The position numbers were made by a program, and so were the translations under genes. From Methanobacteriota archaeon (GTDB taxonomy: Archaea > Halobacteriota > Methanosarcinia > Methanosarcinales > Methanosarcinaceae), in the NCBI GenBank assembly GCA_030054735.1, contig JASGVX010000045.1, positions 1 through 47,720 on the forward strand: DNA of 47,720 bases, written 5' to 3'. Below the pieces are notes generated by a model. It worked only from the letters and a program-made list of their open reading frames with translations, made no database searches and had not been told where the DNA came from. Shown here in pieces: positions 36,538-45,462 of the stretch (its first letter is position 1; every line of letters starts with the position of its first letter).

Positions 36538-37422
36538 ATGAAAAGAAAATGGGAACGGGACTTAGGACTTCAAGGACGAATGCTTTTTACGATGTTTCTT
36601 CTGGCAGTAGTTTATATTTCTTTCCTGGCATTCCTTTCGTATTCTGGAACACCTCAGGTTATCATGATTTCATTCATTGGCCTTTTCATGGCTATCCAGT
36701 ACTTTTATTCGGATAAAATGGTACTCTGGACAACCGGGGCAGAAATTGTTTCTGAAAGTGAGGCTCCTCAGCTGCATGGGATGGTTACCAGGCTCTGTGC
36801 AATAGCCAACCTCCCAAAGCCTCAGGTCGCAATTGTCAGGACACAGGTTCCAAACGCCTTTGCTACAGGCAGAAGCCAGAATAAAGCTGTTGTTGCAGTT
36901 ACGACAGGAATTATGGACAAACTCTCTCCGGCCGAACTTGAAGCAGTACTTGCCCACGAACTGAGCCATATAAAGAATAGAGACATGGCTGTCATGACAA
37001 TTGCCAGTTTTCTCTCAACTGTGGCTTTCTACATTTTCCGCTACAGCCTTTACTTCGGGGATATGGGAGGAGGCAGGAGGAGAGATGGTGGAGGTATTTT
37101 GCTTGTATGGCTTGTTTCCATTGTAGTCTGGGTTGTCAGTTTTATACTGGTCCGTGCTCTTTCCCGCTACAGGGAATTCTCTGCAGATAGGGGAGCTGCA
37201 GTCATCACCGGACAGCCTGCAAACCTTGCCTCTGCCCTTATGAAAATAAGTGGAGTAATGGACCGGGTGCCAAAAGATGATCTCAGAAAAATAGAAGGGA
37301 TGAACGCCTTTTTCATTATACCTTCACTTTCAGGCTCTTCCATAATGGAGATTTTTTCCACCCACCCATCTGTGGAAAAAAGAATATCCATGCTTGAAAA
37401 GATGCAGCAGGAAATGAGTTAA
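36538..37422 (+). CDS. htpX: HtpX-family membrane zinc metalloprotease
   Basis: M48-family membrane protease that degrades misfolded membrane proteins. 294 residues: two N-terminal hydrophobic helices (about 15-35 and 40-56), the zinc motif LAHELSHIKNRD (HExxH, about 138-149), two more helices (about 155-175 and 188-210), and the third ligand Glu in SRYREFSADRGAA (about 215-227). The C-terminal 'STHPSVEKRISMLEKMQQ' is the conserved family end. GGAG lies about 10 nt before the ATG. It is followed after 71 bp by a PspAB-like gene, a pairing I recall from other archaea. Confidence 0.94.
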   Translation: MKRKWERDLGLQGRMLFTMFLLAVVYISFLAFLSYSGTPQVIMISFIGLFMAIQYFYSDKMVLWTTGAEIVSESEAPQLHGMVTRLCAIANLPKPQVAIVRTQVPNAFATGRSQNKAVVAVTTGIMDKLSPAELEAVLAHELSHIKNRDMAVMTIASFLSTVAFYIFRYSLYFGDMGGGRRRDGGGILLVWLVSIVVWVVSFILVRALSRYREFSADRGAAVITGQPANLASALMKISGVMDRVPKDDLRKIEGMNAFFIIPSLSGSSIMEIFSTHPSVEKRISMLEKMQQEMS

Positions 37423-37493
37423 TAAGAAAGGCAGGTTAATAAGAAAGAAAGTTGAAAATAAATTAATAATGGGATAACAAGGGGATAAGCTGA

Positions 37494-38120
37494 ATGGGTT
37501 TCCGGAATTTTATGGATGCGTTTCTCGGAAGGAGCAGTCTTCCGAAAGCAAAAAGTGACAAGCTATTTGCAATCTCTACAGCAAGCATTACTCTCGAGAG
37601 CAATCTTGGCCTGAAACCTTCAGGATCTGCAGGGATTTGTTTTAAGCCATTAGGGGCTAGTTCTTACGAATCCACCCAAAAGGAGATCGAAGAGCTTCTG
37701 GAATTCAGTTCAAAGGAGACCGAGACCGAATTCAGGATGGAAAAAGACGAATTCAATTTTCTCTGGGCTATTTTTAAAGACCCTCAATTTGAAGATCTCG
37801 TTGCCAGTATTCATCTTGTAAGCCAGACCCTTGAAGACAGGGGTTTTGGCGAGCAGATCCTCTGCGCCATTTACAGGTTTGATGAGCCTGAAGCCCTGAC
37901 CTCCGGAAATGATGAAAAAGCTCCTGGAAATGCAGGCCGTGGAAAAGCGGTTTACTGGATCTACAATTTTAAACAGGGAACTTATTATCCTTTCATCCCT
38001 CTTTCTGGAAAGGAGAGGGACAGTCCCTTTGAATTCAGATTAAGAGCAGAAATGGAAAGGGAAATGCCTGTCGAAAAGAATGTGGAAAAATGCTATCCTC
38101 TCTGGGGAATTCCTTTTTGA
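37494..38120 (+). CDS. pspAB: PspAB-like protein paired with htpX
   Basis: 208-residue soluble protein without signal or membrane segments. It opens GFRNFMDAFLGRSSLPKAKS, has 'AGICFKPLGASSYESTQKEI' (about 43-62), 'FLWAIFKDPQFEDLVASIHL' (about 86-105) and a C-terminal 'YWIYNFKQGTYYPFIPLSGK' strand-rich block. These match what I recall of the archaeal PspA-associated protein PspAB, commonly beside htpX, so a membrane-stress function with the protease is likely. No catalytic motif is evident. The gene is 71 bp after htpX and 60 bp before rnhB, all on the same strand. The name rests on context and recall and is moderate. Confidence 0.65.
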   Translation: MGFRNFMDAFLGRSSLPKAKSDKLFAISTASITLESNLGLKPSGSAGICFKPLGASSYESTQKEIEELLEFSSKETETEFRMEKDEFNFLWAIFKDPQFEDLVASIHLVSQTLEDRGFGEQILCAIYRFDEPEALTSGNDEKAPGNAGRGKAVYWIYNFKQGTYYPFIPLSGKERDSPFEFRLRAEMEREMPVEKNVEKCYPLWGIPF

Positions 38121-38180
38121 AATTGTCAAGCCTTTTATAATGTAAAAACTCTCTTCCTTCAACCAGGAGTAAGCCAGGAA

Positions 38181-38843
38181 ATGAAGATCGCAGGAATTGA
38201 TGAAGCCGGGAAAGGTCCGGTAATCGGGCCCATGTGCATAGGAGGCGTAAGTATCGATGAGTCTAAAGCCCATATACTCAAGGTACTTGGGGTTGCAGAT
38301 TCCAAGAAACTGGCGCCTAAAAAAAGGGAGCAGCTTGCAGCCCAGATTAAAAAATACGCAGACGGCTTTTTTGTTCTAGAGGTCAGCCCTTCTCAGATTG
38401 ACGAGCTCAGGAAAATAATGACTATGAATGAGATCATGGCCGTCTGCTTTGCAAAAGTGCTTGAACAGTTGAAGCCGGATATTTTGTATGCCGATGCTGC
38501 TGATGTGAAAGCCGAACGTTTTGCCGAAAATATCCGCAGGCAGTATGCAAAAATCAGCCCTGAACATGCAAAAAAAATAGAAATAATCTCCATGCACCAG
38601 GCAGACGCCACTTATCCTGTAGTATCGGCAGCCTCAATTATTGCAAAAGTGCGCAGGGATGAGCTTATAGGAGAGCTAAAAAAAGAATGGGGCATGGACT
38701 TCGGAAGCGGTTATCCCTCGGACCCGAAGACAAAAGACTTCCTTTTAAAATGGGGAAAAGAGCACTGCGGAGAATTCCCGGGTATTGTCAGGCATTCCTG
38801 GCAGACTGTGGAAAACATAAAGCAAGAACTGGAAAAGTCCTGA
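38181..38843 (+). CDS. rnhB: Ribonuclease HII
   Basis: Type 2 RNase H that cleaves RNA in RNA-DNA hybrids and removes misincorporated ribonucleotides. 220 residues, normal for the archaeal form. The N-terminal signature GIDEAGKGPVIGPMCIGG (about 5-22) has the catalytic Asp-Glu pair in the DEAGxGP motif. The remaining acidic ligands are in 'ILYADAADVKAERFAENI' (about 105-122) and 'QADATYPVVSAASIIAKVRR' (about 139-158). 'GSGYPSDPKTKDFL' is also characteristic. Convergent with rps3ae. Confidence 0.95.
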   Translation: MKIAGIDEAGKGPVIGPMCIGGVSIDESKAHILKVLGVADSKKLAPKKREQLAAQIKKYADGFFVLEVSPSQIDELRKIMTMNEIMAVCFAKVLEQLKPDILYADAADVKAERFAENIRRQYAKISPEHAKKIEIISMHQADATYPVVSAASIIAKVRRDELIGELKKEWGMDFGSGYPSDPKTKDFLLKWGKEHCGEFPGIVRHSWQTVENIKQELEKS

Positions 38844-39100
38844 TAAGAGAAAGCCAGGCTTTCTAAAATCTACCTGGAGATCCATCTGAGCTCTGGTCCA
38901 AAAAAGAATTTTAAAATATTTCTCAAGGAGCTATAACTCTGGTTTTTCCGTCCTTTTAAATTCTCAAAATTCAATCACAGTTTTTCAGAGGGTTTTTCGA
39001 TCTTCATTAAAAAGCCGGGAAAAAATAGGAAAGCTGGAATAATGATAATTACAAAGAGATAAAAATATTCAAAAACAATAAAATTCTAAAAGAGAGATAA

Positions 39101-39120
39101 GAAAATCCTTTCGGATTTTC
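39101..39120 (-). terminator. Terminator hairpin after rps3ae
   Basis: GAAAATCC (39101-39108) pairs with GGATTTTC (39113-39120) over a 4-nt loop. On the minus strand it is followed by T-rich sequence. The 307-bp gap 38844-39150 between convergent rnhB and rps3ae has no gene. Confidence 0.65.
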
Positions 39121-39150
39121 TCCTGCTTCAAATATATTTGTTGAAAAGGA

Positions 39151-39780
39151 TTATACTGCTGCAGGTGCGGCGGGTGCAGCTGCGGCGGGTGCAGCTGCGG
39201 GAATTGCTTCGACCTGGGTTTTCCTGATCTCGACTCTGCGGAGCGGGTAGATGAACTTGGCCTGCCTGTAGATGGCTGCTGAGAGCCTGCCAAGGATTGC
39301 TTCCTGTATGAAGGTCTCGAAATCGGTTTCGGATGCTCTCTTCTTGACGATGTCAACCATCATTTCCCTGATGGCCATCATCTGGCTTGAGCGTGCTCTC
39401 TTGATGGTGAAGCAGGTCGGCTTTACGCGGATAACATAGCCGTCTTTGGTCTGGACTTCGATGTTGGCATCGATCCTGGAGGTCTGCCTCTTTACGATTG
39501 AGCGGATATAGTCGGTTGTGAGTTCGTGGCCTATGAGGTCGGTAGTAGCTACATCTCCGACAACGTTGTTGATCCTGAGGATGACCTTTGTGTTGTTCTT
39601 GGTCATGTCGTTGGTAAGTTCACCAACTGTGGTCTCAACATTGCGGCCTATGAGCAGTGCAGGGTCTCCTGCAAGTGTGCTCCCCACAACAGCCCTTTTT
39701 AAGTAAACAGGGGCTTCAATATTGTACCATTCTTTGGATTTCCATCCGTCAATTTTTCTCTGTACTTTCTTTCTTGCCAA
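39151..39780 (-). CDS. rps3ae: 30S ribosomal protein S3Ae
   Basis: Archaeal/eukaryotic small-subunit protein eS1 (S3Ae). It opens [20 protein letters not shown], continues with '[20 protein letters not shown]' and '[20 protein letters not shown]', and has '[20 protein letters not shown]' in the C-terminal half, all family blocks. 209 residues. The last 25 or so are an Ala/Pro-rich tail ([15 protein letters not shown]) that extends beyond the conserved fold. The start is TTG 39780: GGAGGAATTAC is placed ideally 6 nt upstream on the minus strand. A TATA box lies about 350 nt away, implying a long leader. Confidence 0.95.
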   Translation of the reverse strand: MARKKVQRKIDGWKSKEWYNIEAPVYLKRAVVGSTLAGDPALLIGRNVETTVGELTNDMTKNNTKVILRINNVVGDVATTDLIGHELTTDYIRSIVKRQTSRIDANIEVQTKDGYVIRVKPTCFTIKRARSSQMMAIREMMVDIVKKRASETDFETFIQEAILGRLSAAIYRQAKFIYPLRRVEIRKTQVEAIPAAAPAAAAPAAPAAV

Positions 39781-40138
39781 GTAATTCCTCCGAAGTAACT
39801 CGTAAATGTAGTTTTGTTTTGCTTTGTCCTGACGCCTTCAGGCAGTCTCAGGTTTTTGTCTTCCTAATGCTCAGGTGAGCATTTCCATAATCAATGAGTG
39901 TGAAATGTTTTCAGGCGTTTCTGCACTGCAGCAGTTTCGCTCTTTTGCAATCTTCTTCATGCAATACAAAAATCTCTGAGCCTCTTAACGTTTCCGGACT
40001 GGGGCCCCATCCCATCTGCCGACAGCCACAGGCTCCTGTTTGTCAAAAAGATGACCGGAAATCGGCCAGATATTCTCAGAAATTAGTGGATAATAACTAG
40101 TTAATGGCTCCACTATACACATCATTTCCATATATAAA
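39781..40138 (-). promoter_or_regulatory. rps3ae promoter and long leader
   Basis: On the minus strand a TATA box TTTATATA lies at 40138-40131, predicting a start near 40105 and a leader of about 325 nt. The leader includes the self-complementary TGGGGCCCCA (about 40011-40002) and GGCCG/CGGTC pairing near 40063-40049, so it may be structured. No protein or tRNA is recognised. 40139-40393 beyond it holds nothing that I can name. Confidence 0.5.
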
Positions 40139-40393
40139 GAAATCGGTCAGAAACACGTTCTGCACTGTTATTCACAGCGCAGGGAGAACGGAATATAGGA
40201 AAAAAGGAACTAAAAGGAGCAGGAAGTAGTTTAGACATGGTGAAAATTGAATAATATCGTTTTTTGGTCTCTAAATACAGCATAATAGCTGCCTTCCCTC
40301 CTGCATTAAATTCCAGTAAATACACGTTTTATTGAAAACCGATAGCAGGAAAAATGTGAATATGAGAAAAATTGCTGCGGAAAGGGGGATAGC

Positions 40394-43300
40394 TTAAACA
40401 CCCCTTGTTATTTCATCTGCAATTAATTCCGCCTGCTTAAGCACTGTTTCTGTAGCAAGTGCTTGCATATCTGGTGGATAACCATATTGCTTTAATGTCC
40501 TTTTTACAATTACTTTTAATTTGGCCCTGACGCTTTCTTTAATTGTCCAGTCAATGGATGCGTTTTGTTTTACCTTTTCAAATAAAACAACGGCTAATTC
40601 CCGTAATTTTTCTTTTTGCATTACTTCCCTGGCACTTTCATTAGCTGCAATTGCTGTGTAAAAAGCATATTCAAATTCAGACAGGCCCATTTCCTGGGGC
40701 TCTTTGTCCATCCGTTTGATTTCTTTACTAAGTTTAATTAATTCTTCAATGACCTCAGCCGCAGTTAATACCTTGTTCTGATATTTCGCGATAGAATTTT
40801 CCAGCATTTCCATCAGTGACCTGCTCTGAATAAGGTTCTTCTTTGTGCGAGCTCTTATTTCATCATTGAGCAACTTTTTCAGGACCTCAAGAGCCAGATT
40901 TTTGTGTTTCATATTCTTGACTTCTAAAAGGAAATCCTCTGATAATATGGAAATATCTGGTTTTTTAATTCCAGCTGCATCAAAGACGTCTATGACCTGT
41001 TCAGTAACAAGTGCCTTATCAATAACCTGCCTGATCGCAGTTTCAATTTCCTCGTCTGTTTTACCGGTGCCGGTACTGTCAAATTTAACAAGCCTGGCTT
41101 TTACTGCCTGATAGAATGATATTTCGTCCTTTACATCCATTGCCTTTTCGTGCGGGATAGCAATGGAAAACGCCTTTGACAAAGCAGTTACTTCATCAAT
41201 GTACCTTTTTTTGCCATTTTCAAGGCCCAGGATATGTTCTTCTGCTTCAAGTATGATTGAAAGCTTTCTGGATGTGTCCACTTCAAAGTAATCATCAAAG
41301 GTAAATCCATAGAACATCTGTGATACGATTTCCAGTTTCTCAAGCATTAGCTGAACCGCTTCTTCCTGAAGTAGAGCAGGATCACCCTTCCCTCCGCTGT
41401 CAGAGTAGAATGATAAAGCTTCTTTTAAGTCGGATGCTATTCCCAGGTAATCAACAATCAGGCTGCCGGGCTTGTCTTTGTATACACGGTTTACCCGTGC
41501 GATCGCCTGCATGAGGTTATGACCTTTCATTGGCTTATCGATGTACATCGTGTGAAGACAGGGGACATCAAAACCTGTAAGCCACATATCCCGGACAATT
41601 ACCAGTTTCAGTTCGTCTTCAGGGTCTTTCATCCGTTCTGCTAAAGCTCTCCTTTGGTCTTTTGTAGTGTGATGTTTCGATATTTTGGGGCCATCTGAGG
41701 ATGCTGAGGTCATGACGACCTTGATTGCACCTTTTCTGAGGTCTTCACTGTGCCAGTCCGGTTTTATCTTAATAATTTCATCATAGAGGTCGGCAGCTAT
41801 CCTTCGTGACATTGTAACGATCATCCCTTTGCCTTCGAACACTTCCTGTCTTTGTTCGAAGTGAGTTACAATATCCTGTGCAATCTGTTTTATCCGGGCC
41901 TCACTGCCTATCAGGGCTTCCAGCTGGGTCCATTTTGCTTTGATTTTCTGGGTTTCTGCAAGGTCTTCTTTGTCCAGCTCTTCATCCAGTTCTTCGACAA
42001 GTTTTTTTCCTTCACTGCTGAGAATGACTTTTGCCAGCCTGCTCTCATAATATATCTTTACTGTGGCGCCGTCCTCAACAGATTGTGATATGTCATATAT
42101 GTCAACATAATTTCCAAAAACAACAGGCGTGTTTACGTCTGTTTTTTCTATCGGCGTTCCGGTAAAACCAAGGAAGGTGGCATTGGGAAGGGCGTCACGT
42201 GTGTATTTCGCAAAACCATAAACGGTTTTTTTGCCGGTTACGTTTCCCTGCTTATCTTTGACGTCGATAATTTTTGCCTTGAAGCCGTATTGTGTCCGGT
42301 GTGCTTCGTCAGCTATGACAATGATGTTTTCCCTGTCTGAGAGTATAGGGTAAACGTTGCCTTCTTCAGGCTGGAATTTCTGTATGGTGGTAAATACGAT
42401 TCCACCGGATGCAACGTTTAATAGTTGTTTCAAATGCTCCCTGTTCTCTGCCTGCACAGGTTCCTGCCTCAGGAGCTGCTTTGAAGCGGCAAAGGTGTCA
42501 AAAAGCTGGTCATCAAGATCGTTTCTGTCAGTGATTACTACCAGGGTGGGATTGTCCATTGCCAGCACGATTTTTCCTGTATAGAATACCATGGTAAGGG
42601 ATTTGCCGCTTCCCTGGGTGTGCCAGATGACACCACCTTTCCGGTCTCCTACTGGCTGTTTTTTCACTCCTGGAAGGCCATAACTTTCGGGACTTTCATG
42701 CTGTATGGGAATTTCACGCTGTATGGGAATTTCATGATGTATACCTGAAGTATTCCAATCCCAGTTTTCCTTTGCAGGGTAGCCCGCTGCTCTGAGTGTT
42801 GATTCTACCGCCCGGTTAACTGCATAGTACTGATGATATGCAGCGAGCTTCTTTACGGTTTGAATCGTAATGATGCCTGTTGCCGAGTCTTCTTTTTTAG
42901 TTTTTTCAAATACGATGAAGTGCCGGAGAATATCCAGGAGAGTGGTTTTTTCAAGCATCCCTTTGATGAGTGTTTCGAGTTGTCCTATGAGTGCTGAGGC
43001 TTCAACCTTTCCATCCGAGCTTTTCCATGCCATAAACCTGGTGAACCCAGCGGAGAGGGAGCCTGACCTGGCTTCGAGACCATCGGAGATGACCATAAAA
43101 GCATTGTATGTAAATAAAGATGGGATGCTTTGTTTATAGGTCTGCAGCTGCATGAATGCAGAATTTACGGTTGCATTCTCATCAGCAGGGTTCTTGAGTT
43201 CGATAACTACAAGAGGAAGACCGTTTACAAAAAGAATGATATCTGGACGTTTGTTCACATTGTCCTCAATAACAGTGAATTGATTGGCAACAAGGAAATC

Positions 43301-43675
43301 ATTATTTTCAGGGTCCTTAAAATCAAGAAGCCAGACCAGATCGCCCCGGTCTGCCCCGTCTTTTCTGTAGCTTACGTTTATGCCTTCAGTAAGCATCCTG
43401 TGAAACGCTTCGTTGTTGGAGATGAGTTCAGGAGAGTTCAGGCGCCGAACCTGCCTGATAGCGTCTTCTCTTGCATCTGCAGGTATGCCGGGATTGATCC
43501 TGCCAACTGCTTTTCGCAGGCGTCCTGACAACAGCAGATCCTCGTAGCTGGCCCTTTCTGGGGTTTTGCCATCTGGGGCAATGTCAGGGGCATAGATGTA
43601 CTGGTAGCCCTGCTGTTCAAGAAGTTCAATGGCGAAATTTTCTATTTCGGACTCTGTGATCTTATTTGCAGCCAT
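40394..43675 (-). CDS. hsdR: Type I restriction enzyme HsdR (motor/nuclease subunit)
   Basis: 1093-residue restriction subunit which translocates and cuts unmethylated DNA in the R-M-S complex. The N-terminal PD-(D/E)xK nuclease is 'NKRPDIILFVNGLPLVVIELKNP' (given as blocks: RPDIILFVNGLPLVVIELKN, about 143-162). The SF2 motor has Walker A WHTQGSGKSLTMVFYTGK (about 350-367), DEAH box ADEAHRTQYG (about 455-464), motif III FLGFTGTPI and motif VI 'HNLMQAIARVNRVYKDKPG'. The C-terminal 250 residues are helical, for HsdM contact. At about 311-327 there is a repeat-encoded HEIPIQREIPIQHESP linker. Start ATG 43675 overlaps the upstream small gene by 14 bp. Confidence 0.96.
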   Translation of the reverse strand: MAANKITESEIENFAIELLEQQGYQYIYAPDIAPDGKTPERASYEDLLLSGRLRKAVGRINPGIPADAREDAIRQVRRLNSPELISNNEAFHRMLTEGINVSYRKDGADRGDLVWLLDFKDPENNDFLVANQFTVIEDNVNKRPDIILFVNGLPLVVIELKNPADENATVNSAFMQLQTYKQSIPSLFTYNAFMVISDGLEARSGSLSAGFTRFMAWKSSDGKVEASALIGQLETLIKGMLEKTTLLDILRHFIVFEKTKKEDSATGIITIQTVKKLAAYHQYYAVNRAVESTLRAAGYPAKENWDWNTSGIHHEIPIQREIPIQHESPESYGLPGVKKQPVGDRKGGVIWHTQGSGKSLTMVFYTGKIVLAMDNPTLVVITDRNDLDDQLFDTFAASKQLLRQEPVQAENREHLKQLLNVASGGIVFTTIQKFQPEEGNVYPILSDRENIIVIADEAHRTQYGFKAKIIDVKDKQGNVTGKKTVYGFAKYTRDALPNATFLGFTGTPIEKTDVNTPVVFGNYVDIYDISQSVEDGATVKIYYESRLAKVILSSEGKKLVEELDEELDKEDLAETQKIKAKWTQLEALIGSEARIKQIAQDIVTHFEQRQEVFEGKGMIVTMSRRIAADLYDEIIKIKPDWHSEDLRKGAIKVVMTSASSDGPKISKHHTTKDQRRALAERMKDPEDELKLVIVRDMWLTGFDVPCLHTMYIDKPMKGHNLMQAIARVNRVYKDKPGSLIVDYLGIASDLKEALSFYSDSGGKGDPALLQEEAVQLMLEKLEIVSQMFYGFTFDDYFEVDTSRKLSIILEAEEHILGLENGKKRYIDEVTALSKAFSIAIPHEKAMDVKDEISFYQAVKARLVKFDSTGTGKTDEEIETAIRQVIDKALVTEQVIDVFDAAGIKKPDISILSEDFLLEVKNMKHKNLALEVLKKLLNDEIRARTKKNLIQSRSLMEMLENSIAKYQNKVLTAAEVIEELIKLSKEIKRMDKEPQEMGLSEFEYAFYTAIAANESAREVMQKEKLRELAVVLFEKVKQNASIDWTIKESVRAKLKVIVKRTLKQYGYPPDMQALATETVLKQAELIADEITRGV
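42695..42742 (-). repeat. 18-bp tandem repeat inside hsdR
   Basis: Two near-identical 18-bp units (42695-42712 and 42713-42730, one difference) and a partial third (42731-42742), encoding EIPIQ-type repeats in the linker between nuclease and motor domains. Frame is kept. Confidence 0.88.
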
Positions 43676-43862
43676 CTCTGCTCTCCCTTATGCGCCGTAT
43701 CTCTCTCGCGGAATATGCAAAGTTCATTTTTTGCACATTGCTTTCTTCGTCCGGTTCCCCACTGCTGAAAATGTTCTGAATATGTCTGGGAATAACACTC
43801 CTGTCTTTAGAAGTGTAGAGGATGAAATCCGACTGCTGCGTTGTAACTTCATCTCTATTCAT
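43662..43862 (-). CDS. Truncated RhuM-like mini-protein
   Basis: 66 residues, overlapping hsdS by 4 bp (ATGA) and hsdR by 14 bp, so it is a true operon member. 'SDFILYTSKD' resembles the start of RhuM-type proteins, and 'SVIPRHIQNIFSSGEPDEES' resembles the later helix-turn-helix block (typically QNISLHIKNIFEEGELxExS). The 20-30 residues that normally join these blocks are missing, and the protein ends soon afterwards, where full-length RhuM proteins are over 300 residues. RhuM genes often sit inside type I restriction operons. This copy is an internally deleted remnant that has kept its coupling overlaps; whether it is functional is unknown. Confidence 0.6.
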   Translation of the reverse strand: MNRDEVTTQQSDFILYTSKDRSVIPRHIQNIFSSGEPDEESNVQKMNFAYSAREIRRIRESRDGCK

Positions 43863-45061
43863 CTGGCTGCTTCCTCCTGAGCTAATTTTACCCTTACTTC
43901 CCCGCTCATCAGTTTAGGCAACAGCGTATCCCGCATTTTTTCGAGGGTGCGGATTTGAGCTTTATTTTTATTGATTTTATCAAATTGAGATTCCGTTACT
44001 TCTTTAAACTTTGCTAATAACTCATCTGGGAACTTAGGAAATTCTAATGTTTTTAAATTTGTTTGATTAATTTTAGGTTGCACTGCACCTGTTACAATTC
44101 TATCAATATTCGTTATTGATAAATAATTCCAAATAAAAAAATTGTTATATGGTTGTTTAGCTTTAATTACATGTGCATGATTATTAACCCAAAACTTTCC
44201 AGTGGCATATTGTAAAACTGGATAACCTTCCTCTGTTCTGACTGTTCCATCCTCGCCTAAAAGAATATATTCTCCATCAAAAATATAATTATTCACGTAA
44301 TCCAAGATAGTTGCAGCTCCATAATATGGGTACAATCTACCTTCTTTCATTTTATTTCGTTCCATCTTCGATAGAGGAATTCTTTTATGATCAAGAATTT
44401 CAATTACATCACCCAGTACCCCTTCCTCCCACTCCTCATCCGCCTCTTCCACAAACCACTGCCTGAACAGCGTTTCCGCCATAGCTTCTAGGGTCTTGTT
44501 CTGGCGGTGGAGCAGGTCAATCTTATCGTCGAGGCTGGAAAGGACGGAGGCGATAGCGCGCTGTTCGGGGAGAGGGGGAAGAAGCAGTGGAATGCTTTCA
44601 ACGACTTTTCTTTCTGCAATATTAATCTGAACAGAACCATGAGAAGCTTGTGTGAGTAATGCAAACCCTTGCCTTGAAGATAAAAAATAATATAGATACA
44701 AGAGTTCTATCTTTTCTGTATTCGGTCTCAAAATGAGCAATGCTTGGCTAATTATTCCTTTAGGATCCTCTTCTTTAATAATTGAGATTTTGCCAACTGT
44801 ACCGGAACAACTAATGATCAAATCATTTGTCCTTACTTGAAATCTTTTAAGTTCGTTGAATTTGTCCTCATCTATAAAGAAACGAAAATCACGACTATTG
44901 TATATTGCGTTTTTCTGTTCGTAAACCGGTATCCCAGAATCTTTCATTTCTCCACGCTTAAGAGAGGAACCAAATGGTCCACGAATATATCCTTTTTCAA
45001 CGAGAATATCACCAATTTCAGTTTCCTTCCACTTCCCCTTCACTTCATCCCCTCCAGCCAT
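43859..45061 (-). CDS. hsdS: Type I restriction specificity subunit HsdS
   Basis: 400-residue DNA-recognition subunit with two target-recognition domains, each followed by a conserved helix. TRD1 (about 10-165) ends in SIPLLLPPLPEQRAIASVLS, then the first coiled spacer 'LDDKIDLLHRQNKTLEAMAE'. TRD2 (about 205-355) ends in TLEFPKFPDELLAKF, then the second spacer ending 'KMRDTLLPKLMSGEVRVK', which is the typical HsdS C-terminus. The two TRDs differ from one another, so the site is bipartite and asymmetric. The start overlaps the ORF6N gene by 22 bp. The recognition sequence cannot be read from the protein. Confidence 0.95.
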   Translation of the reverse strand: MAGGDEVKGKWKETEIGDILVEKGYIRGPFGSSLKRGEMKDSGIPVYEQKNAIYNSRDFRFFIDEDKFNELKRFQVRTNDLIISCSGTVGKISIIKEEDPKGIISQALLILRPNTEKIELLYLYYFLSSRQGFALLTQASHGSVQINIAERKVVESIPLLLPPLPEQRAIASVLSSLDDKIDLLHRQNKTLEAMAETLFRQWFVEEADEEWEEGVLGDVIEILDHKRIPLSKMERNKMKEGRLYPYYGAATILDYVNNYIFDGEYILLGEDGTVRTEEGYPVLQYATGKFWVNNHAHVIKAKQPYNNFFIWNYLSITNIDRIVTGAVQPKINQTNLKTLEFPKFPDELLAKFKEVTESQFDKINKNKAQIRTLEKMRDTLLPKLMSGEVRVKLAQEEAAR

Positions 45062-45432
45062 GTGAGCATTTCAACTGTTCCCACATCCATTTTTGAGAAG
45101 ACAAACCTTTCCGCGCTCTCGCTTCTCAGTACTGCTGAAAGCATTGCAAGTCCCGGCTCAGTAAAAGCATATGGCAAATATTTTCTATCTTGACCGCGTC
45201 TGGGCTCTATGGCCGCATTTTGCGGCCTTAAAAGACCGTATTCTCTTGCAGACAGTTGAAACATGAATTCTTCAGGAAATCGCTCAATATCACGTTTCAC
45301 CTCTTCGTTCAGCCTTTTAACTTCAACTCCGCAGAACCCCGCCAGGTCCTCATCCAGCATAACCTGGACTCCGTGAATAGTATTTATCCTGCTCTGGATC
45401 TCTTCCGGTACTGGCAATTCACTTCCATCCAT
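45040..45432 (-). CDS. ORF6N-domain (KilA-N-type) DNA-binding protein
   Basis: 130 residues beginning with the ORF6N domain: 'PEEIQSRINTIHGVQVMLDE' (about 9-28), 'GVEVKRLNEEVKRDIERFPE' (about 35-54), 'EFMFQLSAREYGLLRPQNA' and 'RKYLPYAFTEPGLAMLSAVL' (about 83-102). ORF6N proteins come from phages and mobile elements and are thought to bind DNA. It is the first gene of the block ORF6N-hsdS-rhuM'-hsdR and lies just behind a cluster of dyad sites, so it is a candidate autoregulator (inference). The C-terminus is short compared with phage antirepressors. Confidence 0.88.
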   Translation of the reverse strand: MDGSELPVPEEIQSRINTIHGVQVMLDEDLAGFCGVEVKRLNEEVKRDIERFPEEFMFQLSAREYGLLRPQNAAIEPRRGQDRKYLPYAFTEPGLAMLSAVLRSESAERFVFSKMDVGTVEMLTWLEGMK

Positions 45433-45462
45433 ATCGCTTCAACCTCTGCTGCCTTAACGATC

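Noticed and set aside
40077-40132. Possible C/D-box guide RNA (ATGATGT ... CTGA)
   Set aside because: The C-box-like part overlaps the TATA region of rps3ae, and no C'/D' pair is visible.
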